Numbered from the stretch's first letter, positions 39,228 through 53,900 are shown. The stretch: DNA of 64,000 nucleotides from Ecdyonurus torrentis (GCA_949318235.1 OX439132.1:24135430-24199429); one strand, 5' to 3'. Numbers and translations: made by a program. Notes: generated by a model not told the origin, from the letters alone.

Positions 39228-40574
39228 TTAACTCAAAAATTAAAAATTCACACATGCATCGATTTAGGATAATGTATTCTTTTAGAATGTAAAATAAAAT
39301 AACGCCCAAAACAAATTTAGTCTTCTTCATTACTATGCTATTATTTACATTATATTAAAAAAATTTTAAGTACGAATTATTTTTATTGTTTTATAATAAA
39401 ACGTGAAATATACTGTATGTTATTACAAAAAATTAAATGTACTGTAATCCAAAGTTCTTCAAAAAATCATGGATGTTATTTATGTGTGTATAATCAATGA
39501 AATAAAACAAAATTGCATTATATTTCACCCTTGGTTTTAATTATATAGTTTCGACTAACAACAAACCTTATTGCTGTTAAAAAAAAAATGTTTAAAATGG
39601 CTGATACAATTAAAATCACCAATCACAATTTTTTTAAATATTATATAAAAACAGTGTTTTAAAATATAATTAGAAAACCAAACGTACTTACAAATTGCAT
39701 TGTTTGAGCAGCCACAAGAAAATAAAATCTCTAATTACCCAACTAATATTAGAGGCACCTTTTTTTTTTGTATTATTTTTTTATATATTTTTTCAAACAT
39801 TGACAAATCATCTACTCAGGTCCTAATATAGACATTGAAGTAAGACCTGATAGCGACTAATATATACCCTTGATATATAAGATTTTTTTTTTTTACATGT
39901 GTATATATAAATGTATATTATATATATAACAACAATTAAAAATAATTAAAATGAGAGCTACAAAAATTAATTTGACTACGGTTAAGTCTGATAAACACAT
40001 TTGGCATATATATATGATCAGAAATTAAAATTTGATAAAAACTAGAAAACTGTTACATAGAAATATTGAGCAACAAGGACCATTTAATTATATAGTTACT
40101 ATACCACACTGAATGCAGAAAGTCTATTTTTAAAAAGTTGTCAGAAATGAGACTTTAAATCACTAAGCACTCATTTAGTTAGAACTGCATTTAATTTTTA
40201 ATAAAAGTCACTAATAAAAAATGGTCACTAAAAAGTATATAAAACAAAACTTATTAGCTCAAATCTCAAAACAATATCTAATTCTCATTAAGTTACATTA
40301 CACAACCATGAGGTCTGCAGAAGTAAATAGCTCTCTCTAATGATGTTCGTAAACCCTGTTCCCTTGCTCCAAAAAAATGCACAATTCCATTTAAAAAGCA
40401 CCTGATCGTCATTTTTTTTTTTGTGGTTTGGGGCACGAAAAACAGGGTTTACGAACATCATTTCTTTGTATGGAGATTTTTGTAACAAAAGTTGTTTGTT
40501 GACAAAATACGGAGGCACAAATGCAACCCGTGTCCTTGGAGTTTGTGTATGATATGTAATAAATTTGAGGTACA

Positions 40575-40609
<35 letters not shown>

Positions 40610-41548
40610 CAATATGGAACAAAATGCATATTACTTGTTTCAGATTTCCTTCTTATTTGTATATTATGTATATCAATAAAACAGTATAAGCTCGTAAGTA
40701 TTTTTTCATATATATATATATATATATATATAAGGCACTACAGGAAAACATGATGTAAGAAGAAAAAAACGTTCAATTTTAATTTGATGCATTTTTTCCC
40801 TCACTTACCCATCATTATAACACATTACTCAAGGTATTATTGTGTGAATCATTAACAAAAATTAATGTCACTAACATAATTTATTACTCCAGAGTATTAA
40901 AGTGCTGGGGGAAGTATCATGTTTTTTTTTAACATAAAACAAGGAAATTTGTGACAAATAATAAAAATGAATAGTATATATTTATGATTTTTGTTAAGGC
41001 ACTAAAATATTCTATATAAAATAATATTGTTTAAATACACAATTAAAATGTCTTTTAGTTTAAAAAATAACATTTCTATAAAAACTTATGGCACAATAAA
41101 ATATTTAAAAACATTGTATTCCCCAGCACAAAATATCTGTTGATAAAAATGCTGTAGTTTATAAAAATTATTTGAACACAATACAATATATAAAATCTAC
41201 ACAAATCAAGCCAAAATTTAAATAGTAAAATCTCAGCCTGACTATTTCTTTTGAACTTTATTACAACACTAGTGTGTCTTCTATCAAAAATTAGCAAAAA
41301 TGTTCTCATCTCTGGTAAAACTTGTTTGTTTGTTTTTTCGGTCAATTTTAAAACTACTGTTAACTAGAGTTAATTGTGGTAGTTTTTTTTTTTACAGTAA
41401 AACCTCAGCAAGTTTGATTTTATTTTAGCATATCAGCATTGAAAGTTGCGTTTAAAATCACATGCATGTATATAGTTTCTGTTTTAAGTCCTATCGACTT
41501 TATAAGATTTTACTGCACATATAGAAAATACCAGAGAGATTGAACAAG
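39228..41548. other. Intergenic region between convergent TATDN1 and TGIF
   Basis: AT-rich, with the foldback at 40339-40462. The stretch 39790-39870 resembles the LINE 3' region near 31983-32056 (both contain GACATTGAAGTAAG-like and AGGTCC-like blocks) and is likely a diverged LINE tail. No gene is supported. Confidence 0.5.
40339..40462. mobile_element. Foldback MITE TTCGTAAACCCTGTT, copy 1
   Basis: Perfect 22-bp arms at 40339-40360 and 40441-40462, centred on GTTCGTAAACCCTGTT. The interior reads GCTCC, ATGCACAATT and GATCGTCATTTTT. A second copy in opposite orientation is at 60938-61029. It has no coding capacity. Confidence 0.75.
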
Positions 41549-41971
41549 CTACAAAATAGAGCTAACTTTTTCCTCAGGGGGTGTCAACTGCATTTCTCTC
41601 TCCCTCTGACTTACAGCAGCTTCTACTAATAGATAAAGGCATTTAAACTGGTCCGCATCCTCAGTAGGGGGTGTGGGAGGAGCATTCACTAGTGACCAGT
41701 CGGGTTTCAGTCTCTTGGTAGGCAATGAGGTTGGTCGAGCTCGTCGTTTGATGCACCACTTGTGAGAAGGTTCATCGTCATCACTTGACTCATCACTTGT
41801 ATATGATGATCTTCTTGTGTCTTCATAAGGCACTCTCTGCGCTCGACGCGGACTACGCTGTCCTGAGCTGGATGAAGCACAGGAGCTCGAGCTACTTGTT
41901 TCATCAGAAGATGACGCGGAGCTTTCGGACACTCTTGTGTGTCTTCCAGGAGTGGGGGGTGTGGCTGCCGC
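41549..41971 (-). CDS. TGIF: TGIF terminal coding exon: C-terminal repression region
   Basis: The exon follows the acceptor tgtttcag and encodes 140 residues to TAG. Visible features are a serine-rich segment, an acidic SDESSDDDE patch, a basic [13 protein letters not shown] stretch, PPTPP and the terminal helix [16 protein letters not shown]. The PPTPP-plus-helix pair corresponds to the C-terminus of vertebrate TGIF1. A reverse-strand AATAAA (plus TTTATT, 41419-41424) lies about 125 bp beyond the stop. Confidence 0.9.
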   Translation of the reverse strand, partial: AAATPPTPGRHTRVSESSASSSDETSSSSSCASSSSGQRSPRRAQRVPYEDTRRSSYTSDESSDDDEPSHKWCIKRRARPTSLPTKRLKPDWSLVNAPPTPPTEDADQFKCLYLLVEAAVSQREREMQLTPPEEKVSSIL

Positions 41972-44900
41972 CTGAAACAATAAACAGATTTCTAAATAAG
42001 TATGTGCAAACATTTATAATTTATCAATAATTATTTGGAAAATAAATGAGCAAAAATTGTGTCTGAATTTTATCATTATTTTTTACTGTATTGCTAATTA
42101 TTTTCACACACCTGTGCTTGCTGTTTCTTGCCACGTCTGCTAATGGTAAAATGTTGAGGATCGTTGCCCTCACGTCTTATCATCTCTGGTAACACTCGAC
42201 GTCGTGCATTAATAAACCAGTTGCAAACCTGCCAAAACAATATAAAAAAAAATTAATAATTATATCCAAGCATTCCAGTACAAGGGGAGTACCACCAAAA
42301 GAGATTTAAATATAATGTTTCTTTTCTTTTCTTTTCTTTTTCTTTCTTTTTTTTTTTCTTTTTTTTTTTTTTTTCTTTTTCTTTTTCTTTTTTTTTTTTA
42401 CTACACAAGTATAACACAAATGTGAAGCAAGTGGGGGAGATGAAACAATTCTCACCTGCAACACTGTAAGACTGGCTTCCCTGGAGAGAGCCAATTTCTC
42501 TGCATCACTGGGGTAGGCATTGTAGCGGTGCTCAAACAACCACCTCTTGAGCACCTTGACCGCTTGCTTAGGTAGGTTACCTCGGCGCCGCCTGTGCTGC
42601 TGCTGTTGTTGCTGCTGAGGTTGAGGAGCAGGCTGGGGGGCCTGGCCGAGAGAGAGGTGAGGTGACGTCAGGGCCAGAGGCAGGAACGTGGGGTGTGCAG
42701 GACCCATAGACAAGTTGAGGGGAGACTGCGGGCTAGACTGGTAGGGAGGTGTGAGGGCCTCCTCAGAACTCAACCGCTCCCGAGCTGAAACATACACACA
42801 ACAGTGGTTATTTATTTTGACATGTCGTTATTGACAAAATAAAATTATTTTTTTATTTATCATACAAAATTATATAAAATGTGTGATTTTTTAAATTTAA
42901 TTTTGACAGACATTTAACAACTTTTTTTTATAATGAGTTTGCAAATAATCACCTGGAAAAAAAAAGTTGAAAACAAGACAACATATCACACTATGGCAAG
43001 TGATATGCATTTTATAAATCACATAATCAGCAAAAAATGAACATGCAATGAAAACAAAATGCAATTATACTTATTAATTTTAACTCATATGTGTATAAAT
43101 GAAACTGCAATATTATGTGGTAAATAACTGGAAATGACAATTTAATTTAAATTCATGGTGGTTATTTATTATAGCCTTGGATTATTATATAATTTGATTA
43201 CAACCATCGACACAGACGAGCAGTGGCGTATCTACCGAGGGGGATGAGTGGGAGGTTCCCCCGGGCCCTCAGCCTGGGGGGGCCCGCGGGCAGGCAAAGA
43301 AAAAATAAAAGAAAAAAAAGAAGAAAAAGGAAAAAAAAAAAAAAAAAAAAAAAGGGAGGAGGAAAAGTACTTGCTCTTTACAAAGATGATACATCTTTAC
43401 TCATTACTTTTTCTTTTTATATAGTAGTCTTTACACTATCAGTTGTCTAAGTTTGAGTCATTTTAATATTGTTATATAGAGCTTAACCTTATTGATCGCA
43501 TGATCCAGAAAAATTAAAAAAAATCCCAATTAATTTGATTACAAAGAAATGAAAGAAGCTTCCTTTTATACCAATGGTGCACCAATTACTGGATACCTGG
43601 ACAAGAACCAATTTTCCGGACAGGTCGTTGGTTTAATTTCGCGAATTATGCAATTTTAAGAATTTTTAGAGGGTGTCCGAAAATAGGTCCTCAAAATTTC
43701 CCATAAGATAAATTCATATTGATTAATATGATTATATTATTCTGATTTTAACCCAACTGGGCCCTTATGCTTCTTCTACCTGCATATAATTATATAGAGA
43801 GCGGAGAAATAGGTGTTTTTTTCGGCAAAATATAGTTGTTGTTTTTTGGACAAAATAGTTGATAAAATAGTTGATTTTCAAGAAATAGGTGATTTAATAG
43901 TTGATTTTAATTTTATTACATTTAAAAAAAAAACTTTTTTTGCGTATTTTTTATTTTATATTACTTTTTTGCCCTTACAAATCAAGTGGCTATAAGCACA
44001 AAAATCAGCCAAGAGCACTGTCACCATATGGCAGCCTTGATTTTCAAAGTAGTGGCACACCAAGTACATTTCCAAATTTTCATTAGTGAAATTACGTACA
44101 TACGTCGATCGCTTTTAATTTATTTTTGTAAATAGAAAATTATCACTCAACATCACAGGAGGTATTCTGAGCAGTGTCGGACTAGCCTTTAAAATTAGCC
44201 AAGGAATCCTGATGGAGCCCTCCTGGTCAGGGGCCCTTGTTGTTTAAAAAAAAAAGAGAGAGAAAAAAGAGAAATAAGAAAGAAAAAAAACTTAAAAAAA
44301 AAACTAGTCTATAACTCTGACAGTGTCTGTTTCTGTGCTTAATATTATTTTTTCGCCCTTTTAATTAATTTTATTTATATTGATTAATTATAGAAATTAA
44401 ATATGTAACAACACGTAATTTTAAGAAAAAAATAGGTATAATGTCAGTTTCACTAAACTACATAAAAATTATTTTGTTAAATAATATACAATTTTTTGTC
44501 TTTGTATTATGCTAACTAACAAATAACACAGGGTTTTTCTTTCCGAAAGATGGACAGTGCATCGGGGGGTTTGGGAAGCCAGGGCACCCTAAAACCTGTT
44601 GGTGTAAAATAATTTAGTCACCTTCCTTTGAGTATATAGTAGGATTTTTTTTTATTATTTTTTTATTACGCAGTTCCCAGGAATCGTTAATATTTTTAAA
44701 GCCGTTGATTTTTTTAATAATTTTTATAATTAAACATTTTTTTAATTAAAGTACAGAAAGTATATCTGATTCACATAAGTGGTCAGTATATGAAGGGCTA
44801 TAACTTCTTATAATTACACGCGTAATTGTTATTTATGGAGATTTAATTTTTTTTTTAATTTCCTTGGAAATGTACACGTTTCCAATGAATCGTAAACAAA

Positions 44901-46482
44901 AGATGAAAATAGTTGACAAATAGGTGAAAAATGTTGAAATAGTTGTTTTTTATAAAATAGGTGAAAATAGTAGGTGATTTTTAGATGGAGTCAAAAGTTT
45001 ACAATTCAATGGATCGATGGAGATCTGGTATAATAATTAAAATAGCACCCATAACGCAAATAGTTGAAAAGCTATTTCTGCGCTCTCTAATAATTATGTT
45101 TCATCTTCAACATATTTAATAGAGACAATTATTAAGTAAACACTTATTACTTCATCCTGTTTAGTATTTAAAGCCAAATTGGTGCATTTTGATTATATAT
45201 CCATTGCTATGCATTTTTTAAATTCTTAAATCAAAATTTTGATGCAAAATGAATACAGAATATAACAATGGTCTTACCACAGGGTGGTACAGAATTAAAT
45301 AAAATACTTCAACCTAATGAAGGTAATACAATGTTCTATCATACAATTCTATTCATTTTGAGCCTAATTGAAAATTTCCTGTGGTAACTTCTCATTCAAA
45401 TTCAAAATATCTTTATAAATTTCTTTCATCCTACAATCAAAATACACAAGTATATGCATACAAGCTTAGGTTATTGTATCAATTGGTACAATTAGAAATG
45501 ATAGTCAAAGTTTACCAAACAAGAATAATAAAATCAAAATAACATACCTATAAGCAATTATATATGTCATACAAAATTGAGGAAAATAAAATAAAAAATC
45601 GAATATGGGATACTATTATTGGTGCAGCATAAACTCACTAACTGAGTAGTATTGTTTGTTAAGAAGAAAAGTTTTTAAGTAATTTTTTTTTTTTTAAATT
45701 GAACATGGTTATTTATTTGTCTCAAATAAGTACGCAATTTACTATATATCTGCAGGCAGCTACAAAATGGACCTCTGTTTTACATTTCTGTTATTTTATT
45801 ATGTACTTTTAATATTACTTTGTATATTTCTTGTCTTATGATTGTGCTGAATTTCATGTTTAGTAAATATTTCAAGATTTAATTTAACTTTCATAGCACA
45901 TTCCAATATATACACACAAGGAACAGTAAGGATCTAAAGCTGGCACCACAATTTTTTTTTTATTATTATTATTATTTTATTATTATTATTATTATTTTTT
46001 TTTGAAGTCTGAAAACTCTAATTGCTTTGGTGGAATTTCCCCAGCAAATTATTATACCATATTTTATGTGGCAATGAAATATATGACATTTTTTTATGAA
46101 AAAATGTATGTATTTTTTCTTTTTTACTAAAGTAGTCATCCATGCTTTTTTTCGCACACTGATAAAAAGAGAGGAGCAAAATACAGTATAAAGAAAAGCT
46201 GTGTATTTTTGAAATAAGTTTTGCTTATAAAATAAGGCTCTTTTCATTAATCAAACTATAACTAAAAATAGTCACGTGGTTCAAAAAAATTCGCACCTGC
46301 GGCGGGCTTGCGCGCTTCGCGCGTTTGTTTTTGGGGCCCAGTCCCTTTTCTTCCCCCGGGCCCTAAATTCGTAGCTCCGCCACTGCAGACGAGGGTAAAA
46401 TTATGAGCATGCACGGGAAAATGAATTATATTAGATAATAATGAAATATCTGCAAATAACTATGTGTATTGATATTTCCTTA

Positions 46483-46542
<60 letters not shown>

Positions 46543-47888
46543 TAGTACTATATATCTCTCTCTCTCCTCTCTAGGCTCGCGCGCGTTAGTTAATTTTGTT
46601 GGTCAGTGAAACCACTTGTCTTGTCACTTGTTTTTTTTCGCTGCGAGGTGCTAACCACAAGGCAGAACCCGAGCGGAGCGAAAAGCGAAAGCACGTGGCT
46701 TGGAAAACAAGGTGCTTATCTTGTCAAAGTGACAGGAAACACTGCCTTTTAGCCTCTGCCACTGAATGATAACAACTACTTCGGCATTTTATAACACCTC
46801 TATAATATACCTTATATATAACAGCAAAAGTATCAAAAATGGTAAAGAAATATTAAATTTTAGTTTTAATTGTGTCTATACTTTTTTATGCTTTGACGTC
46901 AATCTGCCTTGTCTCTCTCACTCAACAAAACGGCACCGTCACTGCATACTATAAAAATAAGTTAAGATTGAACCAGTACATTTATTCGGTTGATTAAACA
47001 GTGTAAAAACTAAGAGAGATGAAAAAACAAAAAAATAAATAATAATAATAAAAAAAAAACGATAAATTAAAAAGTAAGAAGTATATAATTATAGGAATTT
47101 AAATAATAATAAAATACACCCTGCCTGCGTGCATTGAATAAGAGGCAACCCTCCCAGGTCGGGTTGCAAGGGTCAGCAATTGTCAACGTCAATTTTCTCA
47201 CGCAAGCTTGCTGCTGACAATGCTTCATTTTCATATTTCCGGCCTCAGACTTGTCTTTCTTGCCAATATAACTGCTATAATAAACCTTTATAGCTGATAT
47301 CAAACTGTAACTTACAATGCTTCCGTTGAGGCAGGCAAGTTATCAAAACTTGCAAATATTGCGACGGGGTTACAATATTTAATACCACAAAATATAGACT
47401 TTTTTATTAATATTAAATTATTACGTCTATATTAGATGGCTTGATGTTTAATAACTTTTAATTTAAACTCATCGACTCCGCTAGAGATGTAAGAACCGCA
47501 CGATCGACTAACAAATATTTATACTTTTTATTTTTATATAATTTCGCTCTCTCTCTCTCTCTTCTGTACAAAACCATAGAGGTTTAAATAATTCCCTTGT
47601 TACCGCGTGTGCAAATACGACGAAACTTTTTGATGTGACCCTAAAACAGTTTAAATATAATTACATATTATATATATATTTATATATATATATAATATAT
47701 TAATGAAGGTAACACTTCTTTTCTATACGAAGATACGAAAGCCAAAAATAAACAAAGAATTTGAATGGAAGAGTCAAGCCAAGATGTTAAGTTTTAGTTG
47801 AGGTGGCGACTGCTAAGAACTCTTTTCTCTCTTAATTACCTTGCAAAACTAACAGAGGAACACTCTCATACATTATATACGTTAAAAT

Positions 47889-47935
<47 letters not shown>

Positions 47936-50900
47936 AGTCTGTATAATACTTCTTGCTTTTTGGCAAATTATATAGCATGAATTTCTTGTCTTAACGGTTG
48001 CAAAACCTCTAATAATCTTTTATCTTATTGGAATTAAAAGATAAGTTAAATGTTTACTTCAGATTTCTGCTTTTATTTTTATATTATACCTTTTATAAAT
48101 ATTATATTCTCACAGCACAAAATTTATTAAAAATTCATGAGACATGCGACCTAAACATGTATAATATGCATAATGACAGAGTACGACAATTTAGCGAGAA
48201 GTATGTCAATCAATATACTCTTATAAGGAAGTTGGTATGTTTTCCACAACTGTAAATAAATACTTAGATAATTTATTCATATATCTGCTTATGCGCTTTA
48301 TGTAATCATAAATCTTAGTAGATCGATATAATATACGCAATTTGATTTTCTTTTTATCCACTATAGATAACCAAAAAGTAGTCGAAATACTTGTACAGCC
48401 CTTGGGATTTTATTGCATTTGTTTTTAATGATTATAATGCTACAACAACCAGGACCCTTCTAAATAAGGTGGTCCTGATAACAACCTGATAATATGGATA
48501 ATAAACCCTTTTTATTATTATATTGTTTGATGACTGCAATGATGTATTTTTTTTGTATAAAGTACATTGAACGTATTGCCCGATTAAAATCATGGACAAT
48601 GCCATAAGGCAAAGAGTAAAATTTTCTGTCACATTGTCGTTTACGTGTATATTATTTTGTTATGTTGATATTCCGAGAGAAAACACAATTTTGTGTCAAA
48701 TTATCACAGTTTGGTGAAAATTAAACTTATACGTTTACTATTTAGGTAATATCATTAAGTGCAGTGGTAAGGCAAGCGTTGTTATTATTATTATTTTAAT
48801 GTTCTCCACTATTATATTATATAATATTGAAAGAGACCACGATCGAGGCGATGTATGCAAATAAAAGACCTTTTCTAAGCTGTGAGAACCAGTGAGTGAA
48901 CACACCCATGCAACTCTGGATCAAAAACAACCGGATTTCTACCTGTAAACTACTCCCTCCCTAGGCACGATGATGAGAATAAAAGAAAAGCACAATTATA
49001 CTTCAAGGGAGCGGTAACACCGTTTTTTATTTATATGCAAATTTTGTCCAATTGTCCCGTAGAGTTTATTATTATACTCTGTTCTACATAAATATTGTTT
49101 CCTTTCTACGTATTAAAGAGATTTAAAGTGTCAATTCATAATATTTACCTTCGTACAGAAAACTAAAATTACGTAATTATGCAGCATGTACCTATATATT
49201 TATAATTGTTCTGTACAGCAGAACTGTTGTGTTGTGTAGCACAATAATCATTTAATAATGCATAAATTATGTTATTTTGCATAAATTTAAAATCAGGCTA
49301 GCATATAATTATGACGTCCTTGTTTTTGTCCGTGTACGTTCAATATAATAATATTTTATTATTAAATTAATGATAATAATAATTTGCCCCAATAAAAATA
49401 ATGTGTACTGAATTTAAATAACAAGTGCAAAATTCAATATCGATATAAAATCGAGCACATATAGTAATTAAAAATTATGATCTTAATTCATATGCCCGAT
49501 TGCGGTGACTGCTAATAAGAATATAAAATATTTATATAATATATTCAGTACACGCAACACTTATTTTTCTAAATATTAAGACATTTATAGATTTTTTATA
49601 TTATATTATTATTATTATTTTTAAATTGTACTTCATGATTATGATTATATAAATTATTATAATAATATATCTATCTAACACAGGTCAATAGCTCTAAGAA
49701 ATAGTTTTCCCTTTTTTCCATGTAAAGTAAATAATGTAAGCTGGGGACTGCACGTTTAATGCAATGTTGTTTTATTTCATAATTACTTTAAGTACATAGT
49801 AGTAGTAGTAGTAGAAAATTACGTATGTACTACAATGCCTGCTCTGACGTTAGTACTGAAAGTGGGAAGGGGGGGGGGGGGGGGGGGGGGAGAGAGAGAG
49901 AAACAAACAAGCAGAATCATTGAATAACTTTACTTTATGAAGAGTGGTTTTTGTTTTCCTTGCATGTATTTTATATATACATATATACATGCGATCAAAT
50001 CGGAACTTGGTGAGCCGGTTTAAGTGAAAGGTGTCAACTTTTATACATATTCTATCCCCGCTTTTTATACTATTGCCGCATTTTTTTCTTTTTTCTAATA
50101 CTTGAAAATGTAAAAAGATTTTAATTTGAACATAGGTTCTAAATATATTTCAAGAACACTTCATATAATATGCATACGTCAAAAGCTTTTTCTTTCTGGT
50201 CTTGACAAAATTAAATGAATAATTGATATGACTTTTTTTTTTCCACGGGTAAAAAATCTGCTGTTAAAAAGAAAGAAGACGTGTGTGTTGTATATATATA
50301 TATATATTATTGACTTTTCATATACGTAATACAATTAAGTTTGAGACATAAATTAATATTAATGCGGAAAGCAAAGAAAAGACTTACGCAGTAATGCGGG
50401 GACTTTAATTAGTTAATTTATGCGAATGCAGATACGAGAGCCATAGAGAGCAGAGAGAGAGAACAAACGTCGGTATATGGATGCAACACAGCATCCAAGG
50501 CCATATTCAAGATTTATGTACCACAGCTCGAGGAGAGAGAAATAAAGAAAGAGACATTGGAAACATCCGTGCTTGTCTTTTACCAACGTCTTTACAATTA
50601 GGAATATTTAAATTTATAGCCATACACACACACACACACACACACACAAATAATGCTTTTGTAATGGGATCTTTATTACTATGTGCATTCAATATAAATA
50701 TCAGTGACATGAATGACTAGAAAATATACTCAATGAAATTATAAAAGCAATTAAATTTCTCATTTTCTAAAAGTATTATATTTTAATTTGTATTCATATT
50801 GCAATGAAATTAAATAAATGCAGTTACTTACAAATAACTTTTTATTTTAACAACGAGAAGTGGGGGAGGGGGGGGGGGGAGTCTACTGCTACATCGAAAA

Positions 50901-53900
50901 TATTAATAACAATAATATAATGTACCCCGCCCCGGTACATACGTAATTTTTTGCTCTATTTTTTTTTTTTAAAAGCCTCCATCATATAAGTACAGGATGG
51001 AGTATAAAATGATCTTGTTATGGTTTGGATTTGACACCCCTCCAGCCTCAACAAATCATTACTCTTATTTATTTCATTATTTTATCATTTTATTCAATGC
51101 CCCCTTTACGCAGTAAAAATTATGACAAGTAAAAAGGAAGTACATTTTTGTGAAGTAAATTAATGACTTAGGGTTGAAATACGAGTAAAATACGTATATA
51201 ATGTGCAGGTGCATGAAACAAAACAAAAACACCTCCTGCTGAGTTCTACATAGCAAGTGGAGAGGTCACCTGCCATGCAAATCACAGGCTAAAATGTTTC
51301 AAGTATTAATATGAATACCAAATCAAGTTTGATGAAAAAATCATGAGATATCAACGGTTAAATGTCAAATACGGGGGCATCGCAAACAAATCAACTGACA
51401 GCTAAAATATACATGCATTAAACATTATTTATCAGGTCATATGGTTAATCTCATCAACTCTCACGAATATACTAAAAAATATATATATAAATATATATTC
51501 AAGGCTTTTTTTTTCCCTCATACGATGGACTGACTGAGTGACTTTACAATATAAAGTCAAATTTGGTCCAGCAGAGTAGTATGGATGTCGCAATGATCGT
51601 TGTATTCGAGACAAGCATAATGATTATACTAAATTTAATATTTTACTGCGTCTGGTGTCAAGGCTAAATAATACAACATTTTTAAGTTGACAAATTTTTA
51701 CTTTTGGTTTCATTTGTTTAATTTCTTTGCCATTCCCTAATTTACTGCGGAAGAATAAATATATAGTGTTTCTATACAATTTAATACATTCTGAACACCA
51801 AAACGATAAACGAAATGACATAATAATTATATGGATATATATAAAAATAAAATTATGTGCTGAGCTGTTCATATTTCAATAGTTTATTATCATTTATTTG
51901 CTTTGTTAAATTACTGTACCGCATTTGCACTCATAAACGGAAGGGAAAAGTCAAACAGCCATAAAATAGATCCTAATCACCGCCGCTGTTTTTGTTAATT
52001 TATAATAATTAATTATAGAATGTACGAATTAATCCGTGAAAATGAAAATTATTAATTATAATCGACATTAAAATCAGTGCTCCATGATTTGTTACTCTAA
52101 ATTGTAAAGAAACGTCTTTCAAATTGATAGCAGACGCGGCAATATCAACTGTCGCATAATACATTAAATCAAATCATCACTTTCTATAATATACTGATTT
52201 CCCTCTAGCCGCAAGTCAAATTTTACGTTGCCACATTTAATATAATAAACAAACCAGGTATGTGACTTAACTTCTCTTCTTTGTATATATAATGAGAGGA
52301 TATGAATGAGATCTTTCTACTATAATAATAATAATAATAATAATGTTGCAACGAGGGTCCATATAGCAGTGATGCTGCGCCGGACGTGCTCTATTGGCAT
52401 CTATCTGACCATATGTATTGCGTCATTGTATCTATATGACAGCAGCTGTCCACTAAAACCACACCACGTGACCCTAATTACAGGTGACTCTTCAGCAGTC
52501 TGACGAACACCGCATTGTTATAACACACAGGAAATCATTGTCCCCTCGGTTACAAAATTTAATAATAATTATAACAGTTATTATATTAATATTTATTTTA
52601 TTTTTTTATTTTTTATTATTTTTTTTTTTTTTTAGCGAAGCCACATGTGCAACTAAGAGTTTAATAAACACACTACTTACTACTTTTATTAGCATTTTCT
52701 TAAAAGCATGTACTTAAAAATTTAACCATATTAAGATTAATAAGGGGTAATTAATGGTACCAATATAATCTGCCTGCCTGATAAATTAAGTAAAAAAAAA
52801 AAAAAAAAAAAAACTATGGTATAAGTACCATAGTGATGTAGCCAGAATTTTGACTGTCAGCAAGATGGTCCAACGTTATAGTGAGGGTATATAAGGACAG
52901 GAGAGAACATCTCCCTTATACCCATCCTTTTCAAGACCTGACGGGGCCCTGATATACGACCCATATGAATAATGAATCCATGAAATTAAATATTCTAAAT
53001 ACTGTAATACGCATACCATGTCTAGTTATATTACAGCAGAATATAACAGATAATATTATTGTATAATTATTATAGTTATGGACGTACAAATGTGTTGCTG
53101 AGAACTTAATTGGCAGGATGAGATTGGATTTGTTATTGCACTCTCGTACAGTGTAACACTGAACTCTGCTCTTAATATTAATGACAAGCAATCATGTTGA
53201 AGCAACCAACGTCGTCTCCTAGCTCTCTTGGAGTCAATTAATTGATACAATATGCAGTATAACATGCAGCCATAAACATAATATAAGAATTACGTATATA
53301 CTTCACGATGCGTTAATCCACATCATCATGTTTACATCAAATAAATTGTGAACCATTTTATATTTAAATTACATGTTTTAATGATTTCTAGTTTCTTTTC
53401 CTTTTTACTCCAACAAGAATTTTCTACATACTTAAAAAATTAAAATAGATTGAAATTTACATTTATTAATAATTAAAATTTACTAATTTTATTATTTTTA
53501 ATAAAATTTAATAAAACATTTTTTTTTTAAATTGATAAAATATTTTAACGAGATATAAAGTGGGAATTAATTATTCTGTTTTTCATTGAGACACAAAAAT
53601 ACAGATAGAGAATGAAGTTGATTTTTTCTTAGCTATACAGTGGAAAGCTGATGGTTAATTCTTTTGAGATAGATCAATGGCTGTACTACTGCCAGAGAAA
53701 TGAACTCACGCTCATCATCACATACTAATACACACACCAAGAACACGTATTTGCAGACAAAACAACGATATATGATGGCGACACGCATTTAAAACAAAAG
53801 ATCTTACAAACAAGTAATACATACTCTTCTCTTGTAAGATTATTTAGAGAACTTTCTCTATAAATAATAATCATCATTTTGTTTTACACTTGTTGTGTGA

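Larger units (their letters stand above)
43221..46385. mobile_element. hAT-type element CAGTGGCG (3.2 kb) with perfect 8-bp target duplication
   Basis: Ends CAGTGGCGTATCTACC and GTAGCTCCGCCACTG are inverted repeats, flanked by CAGACGAG at 43213-43220 and 46386-46393. Subterminal CCCCCGGGCCCT occurs at both ends in inverted arrangement. The interior has been invaded by another hAT (43794-45089) and holds a LINE tail (45421-45800). No transposase remains. It lies in the TGIF first intron. Confidence 0.9.

Noticed and set aside
42306..42455. Lys-rich C-terminal continuation of the homeobox ORF
   Set aside because: It lies after the splice donor at 42455 and is intronic polypyrimidine on the plus strand; the real homeodomain continues in 42112-42228.
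46602..46764. Possible hAT element from CAGTGAAACC to GCCTCTGCCACTG
   Set aside because: Only five terminal bases pair and the flanking octamers do not match.
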